NCBI GenBank assembly: GCA_036522235.1
Contig: DATDGG010000191.1
Location: forward strand, 8,019 to 72,018
Direction of reading: 5' to 3'
DNA: 64,000 bases
DNA from: VAZQ01 sp036522235
GTDB taxonomy: Bacteria; Pseudomonadota; Alphaproteobacteria; Rhizobiales; Xanthobacteraceae
Shown here: piece after piece, positions 33,181 through 41,408 of the stretch
Numbering within the stretch: the first letter of the stretch is position 1
Layout: every line of letters begins with the position of its first letter
Made by a program: the position numbers and the translations under genes
Notes under the pieces: model-generated
Database searches by the model: none
Told to the model about the DNA's origin: nothing
What the model saw: only the letters and a program-made list of their open reading frames with translations

Positions 33181-34989
33181 ATGCGCAATTTTCTGCTCAC
33201 AACCTGCTTCAGCGCCGCCGCAGTGTTCACTGCGAGCGCCGCTCTTGCCAACGACGAACTGATTCGAATGTCGCAGAACCCGAAAGATTGGGTGATGCCG
33301 ACAGGAAACTACGCCAACCACCGCTATTCCGAGCTCAAGCAGATCAACGCTCAAAATGTCGGGAAGCTGCAGGTGGCATGGACATTCTCGACCGGCGTCC
33401 TGCGTGGTCACGAAGGCGGGCCGCTGGTGATCGGCGATGTGATGTATGTCCATGGTCCGTTCCCGAACCCGGTCTTCGCACTGGACCTGAACAACGACGG
33501 CAAGATCCTCTGGAAGTACGAGCCCAAGCAGGATCCCAATGTCATTCCCGTCATGTGTTGCGATACGGTCAATCGCGGCCTCGCGTATGCCGACGGGAAG
33601 ATCTTTCTGCATCAGGCCGATACCTCGCTGATCGCGCTCGATGCCAAGACCGGAAAGGTCGTCTGGCAGGCCAAGAACGGCGATCCGTCGAAAGGCGAGA
33701 CCGGCACGTCGGCCCCCGTCGTGATCAAGGACAAAGTCCTGGTCGGCATCTCGGGCGGCGAGTTCGGGGTGGCATGTCACGTGACCGCCTACGATCTCAA
33801 GACCGGCAAGCAAGTGTGGCGGGGCTCCTCGCAGGGCTCGGACGACCTGCTGCTCGTTGACCCCGAGAAGACCACCGAACTCGGCAAGCCGATCGGCAAG
33901 GATTCGAGCCTGAAGACCTGGCAGGGCGATCAGTGGAAGACCGGCGGTGGCTGCACCTGGGGCTGGATTTCCTACGATCCCCAGCTGAACCTCATCTACT
34001 ATGGTTCGGGCAACCCCTCGACCTGGAATCCGAAACAGCGCCCCGGCGATAACAAGTGGTCGATGACCATTTGGGCGCGCGACCCTGACACCGGAATGGC
34101 CAAGTGGGTCTATCAGATGACGCCCCATGACGAATGGGACTTCGACGGCGTCAATGAGATGATCCTCGCCGACCAGAACATCGGCAACGCCATGCGCAAG
34201 ACTCTCGTTCACTTCGATCGAAACGGCTTCGCCTATACGCTCGACCGCACGAACGGAGAGTTGCTGGTAGCCGAGAAATTCGACCCGAAGGTCAACTGGG
34301 CCACCAAGATCGACATGGACAAGAATTCGAAGACCTACGGTCGCCCGCAGGTCGTCTCCCAGTACTCCACCGAGCAGAATGGTCCGGACGTAAACACGAA
34401 GGGCATCTGCCCGGCGGCACTCGGCAGCAAAGACGAGCAGCCGGCAGCCTTTTCACCATCCACCGGTCTGTTCTACGTGCCGACCAACCACGTCTGCATG
34501 GACTATGAGCCGTTCCGGGTGAGCTACACGGCGGGCCAGCCCTATGTCGGGGCGACGCTGTCGATGTATCCGCCTTCCGGTGACACCCACATGGGGAACT
34601 TCGTTGCCTGGGATGCGCGCACCGGCAAGGTCGCGTGGTCGAACAAAGAACAGTTCTCGGTCTGGTCGGGTGCTCTGGCGACCGCCGGCGATGTCGTCTT
34701 TTACGGAACGCTCGAAGGCTATCTCAAGGCGGTTGATGCCAAGACCGGCAAGGAACTCTACAAGTTCAAGACGCCGTCCGGCATCATCGGCAACGTGACG
34801 ACCTATGAGCACGGCGGCCGGCAATACATCGCGATCCTGTCCGGCGTCGGCGGCTGGGCTGGTATCGGTCTCGCGGCGGGACTGACGAATCCGACCGACG
34901 GCCTGGGTGCTGTCGGTGGCTATGCTGCCCTGCGCAATTACACGTCGTTGGGCGGCCAGCTCACGGTGTTTGCGCTGCCGGCAAACTGA
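33181..34989 (+). CDS. xoxF: Lanthanide-dependent methanol dehydrogenase XoxF
   Basis: Periplasmic PQQ quinoprotein of 602 residues that oxidises methanol. A signal peptide (MRNFLLTTCFSAAAVFTASAALA) precedes an eight-bladed propeller with repeats such as ALDAKTGKVVWQAKNGD. The adjacent-Cys disulfide VMCCDTVNRG stacks on PQQ. The sequence HDEWDFDGVNE has the second Asp (DxD) that separates Ln-dependent XoxF from Ca-dependent MxaF, which has Ala there. The ATG at 33181 follows GGAGG. xoxG and xoxJ follow. The leader holds structured element copy B. Confidence 0.97.
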   Translation: MRNFLLTTCFSAAAVFTASAALANDELIRMSQNPKDWVMPTGNYANHRYSELKQINAQNVGKLQVAWTFSTGVLRGHEGGPLVIGDVMYVHGPFPNPVFALDLNNDGKILWKYEPKQDPNVIPVMCCDTVNRGLAYADGKIFLHQADTSLIALDAKTGKVVWQAKNGDPSKGETGTSAPVVIKDKVLVGISGGEFGVACHVTAYDLKTGKQVWRGSSQGSDDLLLVDPEKTTELGKPIGKDSSLKTWQGDQWKTGGGCTWGWISYDPQLNLIYYGSGNPSTWNPKQRPGDNKWSMTIWARDPDTGMAKWVYQMTPHDEWDFDGVNEMILADQNIGNAMRKTLVHFDRNGFAYTLDRTNGELLVAEKFDPKVNWATKIDMDKNSKTYGRPQVVSQYSTEQNGPDVNTKGICPAALGSKDEQPAAFSPSTGLFYVPTNHVCMDYEPFRVSYTAGQPYVGATLSMYPPSGDTHMGNFVAWDARTGKVAWSNKEQFSVWSGALATAGDVVFYGTLEGYLKAVDAKTGKELYKFKTPSGIIGNVTTYEHGGRQYIAILSGVGGWAGIGLAAGLTNPTDGLGAVGGYAALRNYTSLGGQLTVFALPAN

Positions 34990-35050
34990 TCCGGCCGGTC
35001 GCGAGCCGAAAACGGACTGACCCTCGGCGCGCTGCCGCAAGGTGCGCCAC

Positions 35051-35074
35051 CCAAGTCGGCGTCAGCCGACTTGG
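35051..35074 (+). other. Perfect hairpin in the xoxF-xoxG spacer
   Basis: CCAAGTCGGC pairs over 10 bases with GCCGACTTGG around a GTCA loop. No T-run follows (GGAGGG comes next), so it is more likely to stabilise the xoxF message 3' end or lower read-through into xoxG than to stop transcription fully. Confidence 0.6.
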
Positions 35075-35162
35075 GGAGGGTAAGTTGCCGATGTCGGGCG
35101 AGCCCCGCATCGGCGCAGTCCCTCGGGAATTCGGCTGCGACGCACGATCAACGCAAAAGGAT

Positions 35163-35687
35163 ATGACCGTGAGATGTCTTGTTGTGGCGATTGCGTTGGC
35201 CGCAGGGGCGTTTGTCGTCGGCGTCGGCACTGCATCGGCTGATGGCTCCGGCGATCCGGCAGCTGTCAGAAACGGGGACGGAAAATACTACGACAAAGAA
35301 GGCAATCCGACCTACCGGGTGCAGACCGACGGAACGGTGGATTGGTACACGTATTCAGGGTTCCGTCGCTATCACTCGGACTGCCATGTTTGTCACGGTC
35401 CAGACGGTGAAGGATCGACTTACGCTCCGGCGCTCAGCAATTCGCTGAAGACGATGCGGTTCTCGGATTTCCTCAGCACCGTGTTCAACGGCCGGAAGAA
35501 CGTCAACACGGCGCAGGAGAACGTCATGCCATCGTTCGGCAAAAATCCGAACGTCATTTGTTATATCGACGACATATTCGTCTATCTCCGAGCCCGCGCC
35601 AACGGCGTCGTTCCTCGCGGCCGGCCGCAGCAGCACGAGGACAAGCCCGAATCGGCCACCAAGGCAGAGAACGCCTGCTCGGGCTGA
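35163..35687 (+). CDS. xoxG: Cytochrome c XoxG, electron acceptor of XoxF
   Basis: Periplasmic c-type cytochrome of 174 residues. A signal peptide (CLVVAIALAAGAFVVGVGTASA) is followed by one haem site, SDCHVCHGPDGEG, and a distal axial Met is likely in ENVMPSFGKNPNV. Its place between xoxF and xoxJ identifies it as the XoxF partner. ATG 35163 or GTG 35169 may be the start. Confidence 0.92.
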   Translation: MTVRCLVVAIALAAGAFVVGVGTASADGSGDPAAVRNGDGKYYDKEGNPTYRVQTDGTVDWYTYSGFRRYHSDCHVCHGPDGEGSTYAPALSNSLKTMRFSDFLSTVFNGRKNVNTAQENVMPSFGKNPNVICYIDDIFVYLRARANGVVPRGRPQQHEDKPESATKAENACSG

Positions 35688-35730
35688 AAAACTGAATGCT
35701 GCCGCGTCAACGCGATAGGAGGTCAAGGCC

Positions 35731-36615
35731 TTGGCGAAATGCGCTATGGATTTGTTGCCGTTGAGCTTGTGCATCGTTTGCACGGCAGCCGCAGGCTCGT
35801 CTGTGTCTGGAAAGCTGTTCGCGCAGGCGCTCGAGCGCCCGGAGTCGTCGATCGAGGTTATTGATCCCAAGGTGCTGAGAGTTTGCGCCGACCCGCACAA
35901 CATGCCTTTTTCGACCGACAAGGGAGAAGGTTTTGAAAACAAGCTCGTTGAGTTGCTCGCCGAGAAGCTCGGCAAGGGCATTTCATATACCTGGTATCCT
36001 CAGGCACCGGGCTTTGTGCGCAATACGCTCGCCGCGCGAAAATGCGATCTCATCATGGGTGCCCCGCAAGGGGATGATCTGATCCAGGTCACCAACCCGT
36101 ATTACCGAACCGCCTATGCGCTGGTGGTCAAGCAGGGCAGCGGTCTGGAGGGCGTGGAAACCATCGAGGATCCGCGCCTCAAGGGCAGGCGCATCGGTGT
36201 CGTGGCCGGGACGCCCCCGGCAAACAACATGGTAACGAACGGCCTCATGGCCAACGCGAAACCCTACCCGCTCGTTGTCGACACCCGCGTCGATTCGTCC
36301 GCCGCAGCCATGCTGCATGATCTCGCAACGGCGGAGATTGACGCCGGCATCCTTTGGGGACCGATGGCAGGCTACTACGCACGGCAGGCGAGTTACGCGA
36401 TGATGGTCGTGCCGCTGGTCAAGGAAACGACCGGTCCGCGCCTTGTGTACCGCATCGCGATGGGCGTGCGTTTCACCGATCAGGAGTGGAAGCGCTCGCT
36501 CAATCGGCAGATTGCGCAGAACCAGCCGGCCATCAACAAGCTCCTGCTTGGCTTCGGTGTGCCGCTGCTTGACGAGAACGATCGACCGATCACCGGCGAT
36601 TCCATCAAAAAGTAG
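35731..36615 (+). CDS. xoxJ: XoxJ periplasmic solute-binding-like protein
   Basis: Protein of 294 residues related to extracellular solute-binding proteins, of the MoxJ/XoxJ type. After a signal region comes LRVCADPHNMPFSTDKGEGFENKLVELLAEKLGK and later CDLIMGAPQGDD, IGVVAGTPPANNMV and AGILWGPMAGYYA. XoxJ is thought to help mature or activate XoxF. The TTG at 35731 is supported by an AGGAGG site about 10 bases upstream. It is the last gene of the xoxFGJ unit. Confidence 0.9.
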   Translation: MAKCAMDLLPLSLCIVCTAAAGSSVSGKLFAQALERPESSIEVIDPKVLRVCADPHNMPFSTDKGEGFENKLVELLAEKLGKGISYTWYPQAPGFVRNTLAARKCDLIMGAPQGDDLIQVTNPYYRTAYALVVKQGSGLEGVETIEDPRLKGRRIGVVAGTPPANNMVTNGLMANAKPYPLVVDTRVDSSAAAMLHDLATAEIDAGILWGPMAGYYARQASYAMMVVPLVKETTGPRLVYRIAMGVRFTDQEWKRSLNRQIAQNQPAINKLLLGFGVPLLDENDRPITGDSIKK

Positions 36616-36656
36616 GCAATGTTTCCGGATTGCGGGCGTAACGCGTCCCGTGAGCT

Positions 36657-37271
36657 TCACTCGAGCGAGTGTTGGATTTCACGGGCCAGCGCAAACAAGC
36701 GTTGCTCGACGAGAACCGGCACCTCGCAGACATAGCCGATCGTCTTGCGCCGCTCCTCGAAGATGCGCGTATCCCACTCGATGCGGCTGGCCATTTCGTC
36801 GACTCTACTCTGGTCGCGATCAACCGCATCGTGAAGGTCACGAAGTTGGAGCGTCTCGGAGCGAATATCGTCGGCGAGTTTTTTTTGCTGTCGAAAAAAG
36901 CGCTCGATGCCGTTCATTATCTGGCTACGTTCCTGATTGAGGGAGTTGAATAGTCCTGCAAAAATGAGCTTCGCCTTTTGCTGCCGCTCCGCTGCGCTGC
37001 CGTCGATGAAGTCTGAAATTGCCTTCTCGGCTTCCTTGAGCGGCGTGCGCCGCGAGGCAAGACGCGCGACGAGATCGCTGATGGCCGGGTCCTGCCGCCA
37101 AGCGTTCTCGACGTCATCGATGGATGGACCTGCCCACACGGCGGCGACCGAGATTTCCGGCACCTTGATCTGAACGCACGGCCAGTCGGGAAAACGCGGA
37201 TCGGCGGCCAGGGCGACGCCCCTCAAGGCGACCTCCAAGACAATGGCCATGAAAAGGTACGAACACCTCAT
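36657..37271 (-). CDS. Exported coiled-coil protein of the PQQ-linked ABC cluster
   Basis: Protein of 204 residues with a signal peptide (MRCSYLFMAIVLEVALRGVALAA). The mature part begins DPRFPDWPCVQIKVPEISVAAVWAG and is then largely helical, with a likely coiled coil at about residues 85-175 (heptad-like ERSQIMNGIERFFRQQKKLA). Its ATG overlaps the permease stop (ATGA), so it belongs to the ABC operon. Homologues accompany PQQ-dependent alcohol oxidation genes; the exact role is unknown. Confidence 0.72.
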   Translation of the reverse strand: MRCSYLFMAIVLEVALRGVALAADPRFPDWPCVQIKVPEISVAAVWAGPSIDDVENAWRQDPAISDLVARLASRRTPLKEAEKAISDFIDGSAAERQQKAKLIFAGLFNSLNQERSQIMNGIERFFRQQKKLADDIRSETLQLRDLHDAVDRDQSRVDEMASRIEWDTRIFEERRKTIGYVCEVPVLVEQRLFALAREIQHSLE

Positions 37272-38122
37272 ACGCCGCCTCCGGGCTCGCCGCGGCGCGC
37301 AAGAAATCCGCGTGACGGATCGTAGGCGAGGATCGCGCCCACCATGAACAGCGCCGTGCATCCACCAACAACCGCAAGCGAGACCCAATTGACCTCGCCG
37401 TAAAGTGCGAAGCGGACAAGCTCGACCGCGTGGGTGAACGGGTTGAGTTCGCATATATAATAAAGCAGCGGGCTTCCTTCCCTCACGCGCCACAGCGGAT
37501 AAAGTGCCGACGAGGCAAAGAACATAGGGAAGATCACAAAATTCATTGCGCCGGCAAAATTCTCAAGCTGCTTGCTGACTGATGACATGAGCATGCCCAG
37601 CGCGCCCAACATTAGACCTGACAGGACTAAAGCCGGCAATGCGGTGATATATCCAAGGAGTGGCGGCTCGATTTCCCAGAACCATGCAATGGCGAGGAAT
37701 GTATAGACCTGCGGTAACCCCACCGCCATGCCGGCCACGAGCTTCGACGAAAGGAGAAACCACCGCGGCAATGGACTCACGAGAAGCGTGCGCATGTTGC
37801 CCATTTCGCGATCCCAGACCATGGACAACGACGACTGCATTCCGTTGAATAGCTGGATCAGCAGGATCAATCCGGGCGTGATGTAAACTTCATAGAGCAC
37901 ATAGGTCTCGTAGGGCGGTATGATGGACACGCCGAGCACCTGCCGGAAACCGGTAGCGAAAATAAAGAGCCACACCAGCGGGCGCACGAGCGCGGCCACA
38001 AAGCGTTCGCGTTGGTGCAAGAAGCGCAGACCCTCCCGCCAAACGATCCCCTCGAGGCAGATCGCGTATTGGATCGGCGAGAAGCCGGTAAGCCGCGAGG
38101 AACTGGCCAGGTCAACGGTCAT
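37268..38122 (-). CDS. ABC-2 type permease, PQQ-dependent alcohol dehydrogenase system
   Basis: Integral membrane protein of 284 residues with about six helices and the ABC-2 signature region MVWDREMGNMRTLLVSPLPRWFLLSSKL. The type matches the PedC-like permease found with PQQ-dependent alcohol oxidation genes. The start overlaps the ATPase stop (ATGA) and the stop overlaps the coiled-coil protein. The exported or flipped substrate is not known. Confidence 0.88.
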   Translation of the reverse strand: MTVDLASSSRLTGFSPIQYAICLEGIVWREGLRFLHQRERFVAALVRPLVWLFIFATGFRQVLGVSIIPPYETYVLYEVYITPGLILLIQLFNGMQSSLSMVWDREMGNMRTLLVSPLPRWFLLSSKLVAGMAVGLPQVYTFLAIAWFWEIEPPLLGYITALPALVLSGLMLGALGMLMSSVSKQLENFAGAMNFVIFPMFFASSALYPLWRVREGSPLLYYICELNPFTHAVELVRFALYGEVNWVSLAVVGGCTALFMVGAILAYDPSRGFLARRGEPGGGV

Positions 38123-38898
38123 GAGGCCTCGGGTGCGGATTGCGATGGAACTCCTTGCGTCAACCGGGTGAAAGCTGCGCGGAGATCTTGGGCGCCTGCG
38201 ACCTCCAGCAGGCGTGCGACCGAGCCGTGCTCAAGCACCCGCCCTTGGTGCAGGACGATGACGTCGTCATCATCCGAGACTTCGTCGATGAGATGCGTGG
38301 CCCAGAGCACGGAGACGCCGTCGTCGACGATAAGTCGGCGTACATGGTCGAGGATATCGGCCCTCGAGTTGATGTCGAGGCCTACCGTTGGCTCGTCGAG
38401 CACGAGCAGGCGCGGCCGATGCAACAGCGCCCGGGCAATCTCGACACGCCGCATCTGGCCGCCGGACAAGCTACGCACCTTGTCTTGCGCACGGTCCGAC
38501 AGCGCAACACGCGCGAGCACATCATCGGCGCGCGCGCGGGCTTCCTTCTTGCCGATGCCGTGCAGAGCTGCATGATACCTCAAGTTCTGGATGACGGAGA
38601 GATCGAGGTCGAGCGTGCGCGGCTGGAATACGACGCCGACCATTCGCAATGCCTCGCTCGACGCACGTCCGACATCGTGACCGAAAATCCGGATGCGGCC
38701 GCGCTGGATGGCGTAGAGACGCATCATGAGCGAGAACAACGTGCTTTTTCCCGCCCCGTTGAGGCCGAGCAGAACCGCGAAGGTCGATGGCGCAATAGAG
38801 CAGCTCACATCGTCGAGCGCCTGGCGAGCGCCGTAGAAATGGCTCACGCTCTCGATCATGACGGCAGGCGGCGTGACCGCCTTCATTCCGTGCATCAT
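38119..38898 (-). CDS. ABC transporter ATP-binding protein, PQQ-dependent alcohol dehydrogenase system
   Basis: ATPase of 259 residues. Walker A is LLGLNGAGKSTLFSL, the signature motif is LSGGQMRRVEIARALL, Walker B is LLVLDEPTVGLD, and the switch His lies in LWATHLIDE. I chose ATG 38898 because GGAGG lies just upstream; a longer frame starting with GTG 38997 lacks this. It pairs with the ABC-2 permease that overlaps its end. Confidence 0.9.
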   Translation of the reverse strand: MMHGMKAVTPPAVMIESVSHFYGARQALDDVSCSIAPSTFAVLLGLNGAGKSTLFSLMMRLYAIQRGRIRIFGHDVGRASSEALRMVGVVFQPRTLDLDLSVIQNLRYHAALHGIGKKEARARADDVLARVALSDRAQDKVRSLSGGQMRRVEIARALLHRPRLLVLDEPTVGLDINSRADILDHVRRLIVDDGVSVLWATHLIDEVSDDDDVIVLHQGRVLEHGSVARLLEVAGAQDLRAAFTRLTQGVPSQSAPEAS

Positions 38899-39001
38899 GC
38901 CGGCCTCCGGTCCTGCCGATGCTCGCCGAGGAACAACCGACAGCCACATTTGCAAACAATCAAATCGCTCCTTCGACCAGCGTGAAGTAGGCGACACGAT
39001 G

Positions 39002-39970
39002 TCACTGCCGCGAGATCGCGACGCCCCAAGGCAGCTCGCCCACCTGGATCGTCTTGACGACTTTGAGGCTGGCGACGTCGATGATAGACACGTCGTTCGA
39101 AACGCCGTTGGTCGTCAGAAGCAATTTCTCGTCCGGGGTGAACGCCATGTGCCAAACCCGCTGGCCGACCAACAGGTATTTCTGAACCTCATGGGTGGCA
39201 CCGTTGATGACGGCGACACGATTGGCAGGACCGAGCGCCACAAATCCGGTCTTGCCGTCCCGGGTGATGCTGATCCCGACGGCCTGGATGGCTTCCTTGC
39301 GCAGCCCAGCTATATCGAAGGTGATCTTCTTCGTCACCTGGTGCTTGACCGGGTCGATGACGCTGACCGTTCCGCCGACTTCGGACGAAACCCAAAGCTC
39401 GGAGCCGTCACGTTTGAACTCCGCGAAACGGGGGCGCGAATCGACAAGCACATTGGCGACAATCTGGCGCGTTTCGGTGTCGATGAAATGCGCCATGTTG
39501 GTCGTCTCGGACGTGTTGACCAGGATCTTGCCGTCCGGACTGATGCCCATGCCTTCCGGCTCGACTCCAACCTGCACCTCGCCAAGCGGAACGCGTTTCT
39601 CCATGTCAATGATCGTGACGGTATTATCGTTCTCGTTGGCGACATAGAGGATCTTGCCGGTCGGATCCTGGGTGAAGAGCTCGGGATCGGGGCCCGACGG
39701 CAGCGTGGCGACGATCTCGTGCGTATTCGTATCGATCATTTGAATCGTATCGTCATCGCCAACCGCAACCAGGATGAACTTTCCATCCTTTGTCAATTCG
39801 ATGCCGCGCGGTCTTTGGCCGACCTTGATGGTCTTGACGAGCGCGAGCTTGTCCACATCGATCACGCTGATCGTGTTGCTCTTCTCGTTCGAAATATAGG
39901 CGATGACGGCGCCCGCTTGAGTGCCGAGCAAGATGAAGAGGCCAGTACCGAGCAGGGTGGCGCGCCACAT
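39002..39970 (-). CDS. YVTN-type beta-propeller protein, PQQ-dependent catabolism-associated
   Basis: Exported protein of 322 residues. A signal sequence (LLGTGLFILLGTQAGAVIA) precedes seven YVTN-like blades such as AYISNEKSNTISVIDVDKLA, YVANENDNTVTIIDMEK and ELWVSSEVGGTVSVIDPVK. This family is regularly found with the ABC genes of PQQ-dependent alcohol catabolism. It does not carry the PQQ-binding motifs of XoxF, so it is unlikely to be a dehydrogenase itself. Confidence 0.9.
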   Translation of the reverse strand: MWRATLLGTGLFILLGTQAGAVIAYISNEKSNTISVIDVDKLALVKTIKVGQRPRGIELTKDGKFILVAVGDDDTIQMIDTNTHEIVATLPSGPDPELFTQDPTGKILYVANENDNTVTIIDMEKRVPLGEVQVGVEPEGMGISPDGKILVNTSETTNMAHFIDTETRQIVANVLVDSRPRFAEFKRDGSELWVSSEVGGTVSVIDPVKHQVTKKITFDIAGLRKEAIQAVGISITRDGKTGFVALGPANRVAVINGATHEVQKYLLVGQRVWHMAFTPDEKLLLTTNGVSNDVSIIDVASLKVVKTIQVGELPWGVAISRQ

Positions 39971-39991
39971 TCTTGTCTTCCCCGTGGTCGG

Positions 39992-41167
39992 TTATTTGAG
40001 CTTGCACTTGCTCTCGGGCCGGTCGAATCCCAGCGTGTCCAGCTCTGATACCTGATGCAGAAATCCTTCCTGTGGCGACACCGAAACGATCATCCTGCCG
40101 TCGGTCAGAAGGATGGGTTGGCGAAGTTGAAGATTCCAGTCTCGTAGCGTCAACCGCTGGCCTTTGAATGCGGCCAATGCGAATTCGGGGCCTTTGAGGA
40201 ATTCGAGCATGACCTTTGGATCGGCCGAACCGGTTCGGGACGTGCTCTCGCCGATCATGCGCACCGCCGACCACGCCTGCATGTCGCGCGCGCTCATGCG
40301 CCGCGAGAACATTTTGACGAACCGGTCCTGCAGCTGCACCGCTCCCCACTGGTCGTGAGAGGGATCCCAGCTGGTCGGGACCAGGCCCGCGGACCCGGCG
40401 ACCGGTCTCGCATCCCAGGTCCGGTACGGCAGATAGGCCGCGAAGACCTCATTCTCGTCCGCCGCCACCAGGACATCGTAGGCGGCTCCGACTTGCGTGA
40501 ACACCGGCAGTTGGCGTTGAATCTGGACGACGCCGCTGTCGGTCCTGCGCGCCCCGCCGGTATCCTCGAAGACTTTCTCCTGAACAATTCGGGCCCCGAA
40601 CCGCTTGGCTGCCCGTCGCAGCGCATCGGCATAGAGCCGGTCCTCGGCATGGGAGCCGACGATCAGCAGCCATCTGCGCCACTGTTTCCAGACCAGGTAC
40701 TGTGCCAGTCCGTCGGCAAGCATCGATCGTGTTGGAGCGGTATGAATCACGTTGGCACGGCAGTCCTCTTCGCGCAATCGATCGTCGATAGCGCCGACAT
40801 TGAAGAAGAGGAGACCGCGCGGCGCCCCGGCATCGGCGGCCTTGAGGAGCGCGTCCGCCGGAAGATCGGCGATCACCAGCGAGGAGTCGCGCTCCGCCAA
40901 TGCAATGCCCGCGGCTGCCGCATCGTCGGCTTCGGCGAGCCGTCGATCCTCCAGCGAGAATTCCTGATTCAGGAACTTGCCGGTCGTGTTGTTGTCGTTG
41001 ATTGCAAGCTGCGCGCCGGCGAGCCCGTCGTTTGCTGCCGGTATCTGGATCAGCGAGAGAGCGAGCTTCGGTTCCCAGTGCCGAAGATAGCCGACCCTGA
41101 TTTCGGCAGCATCGGCTGAGGCTGATGTCCAGGCCAGGAGTATGATTCCGGCTGACAGGACGCGCAT
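39992..41167 (-). CDS. ABC substrate-binding protein, PQQ-dependent alcohol dehydrogenase system
   Basis: Periplasmic binding protein of 391 residues of the branched-chain-amino-acid-like type I fold. A signal peptide (MRVLSAGIILLAWTSASADA) precedes RVGYLRHWEPKLALSLIQIPAANDGLAGAQLAINDNNTTGKFLNQ. It heads the five-gene minus-strand cluster. Import-type binding proteins do not normally pair with ABC-2 exporters, yet this combination is typical of the cluster. ATG 41167 is preferred over the adjacent TTG. Confidence 0.88.
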   Translation of the reverse strand: MRVLSAGIILLAWTSASADAAEIRVGYLRHWEPKLALSLIQIPAANDGLAGAQLAINDNNTTGKFLNQEFSLEDRRLAEADDAAAAGIALAERDSSLVIADLPADALLKAADAGAPRGLLFFNVGAIDDRLREEDCRANVIHTAPTRSMLADGLAQYLVWKQWRRWLLIVGSHAEDRLYADALRRAAKRFGARIVQEKVFEDTGGARRTDSGVVQIQRQLPVFTQVGAAYDVLVAADENEVFAAYLPYRTWDARPVAGSAGLVPTSWDPSHDQWGAVQLQDRFVKMFSRRMSARDMQAWSAVRMIGESTSRTGSADPKVMLEFLKGPEFALAAFKGQRLTLRDWNLQLRQPILLTDGRMIVSVSPQEGFLHQVSELDTLGFDRPESKCKLK

Positions 41168-41408
41168 CAACGAGGCGCTCCGGTTGAGGTCGCCCGCAAG
41201 CCCGATGAAACCGTCATTCTTTGTTTAAATGATGATCTCGTTCGCGTAAGCTGTCGATCGGTCTTGCGACGCGGGATGCGGCGGATGACCAATTGCCAGC
41301 GCGTCGAGCGACCAGGAAGGCACGACAGGCAGCTCGCCTGAAGGCTTGGAGCTGCCATGAGCCGGGCTGCAGGTATTGTACTACCTGCACGGGTTGCGGA
41401 GCGCCACG

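Noticed and set aside
32865..33860. 331-codon frame overlapping element B and the start of xoxF
   Set aside because: Its second half is a frame-shifted shadow of xoxF and its first half covers the leader; no protein features are present.
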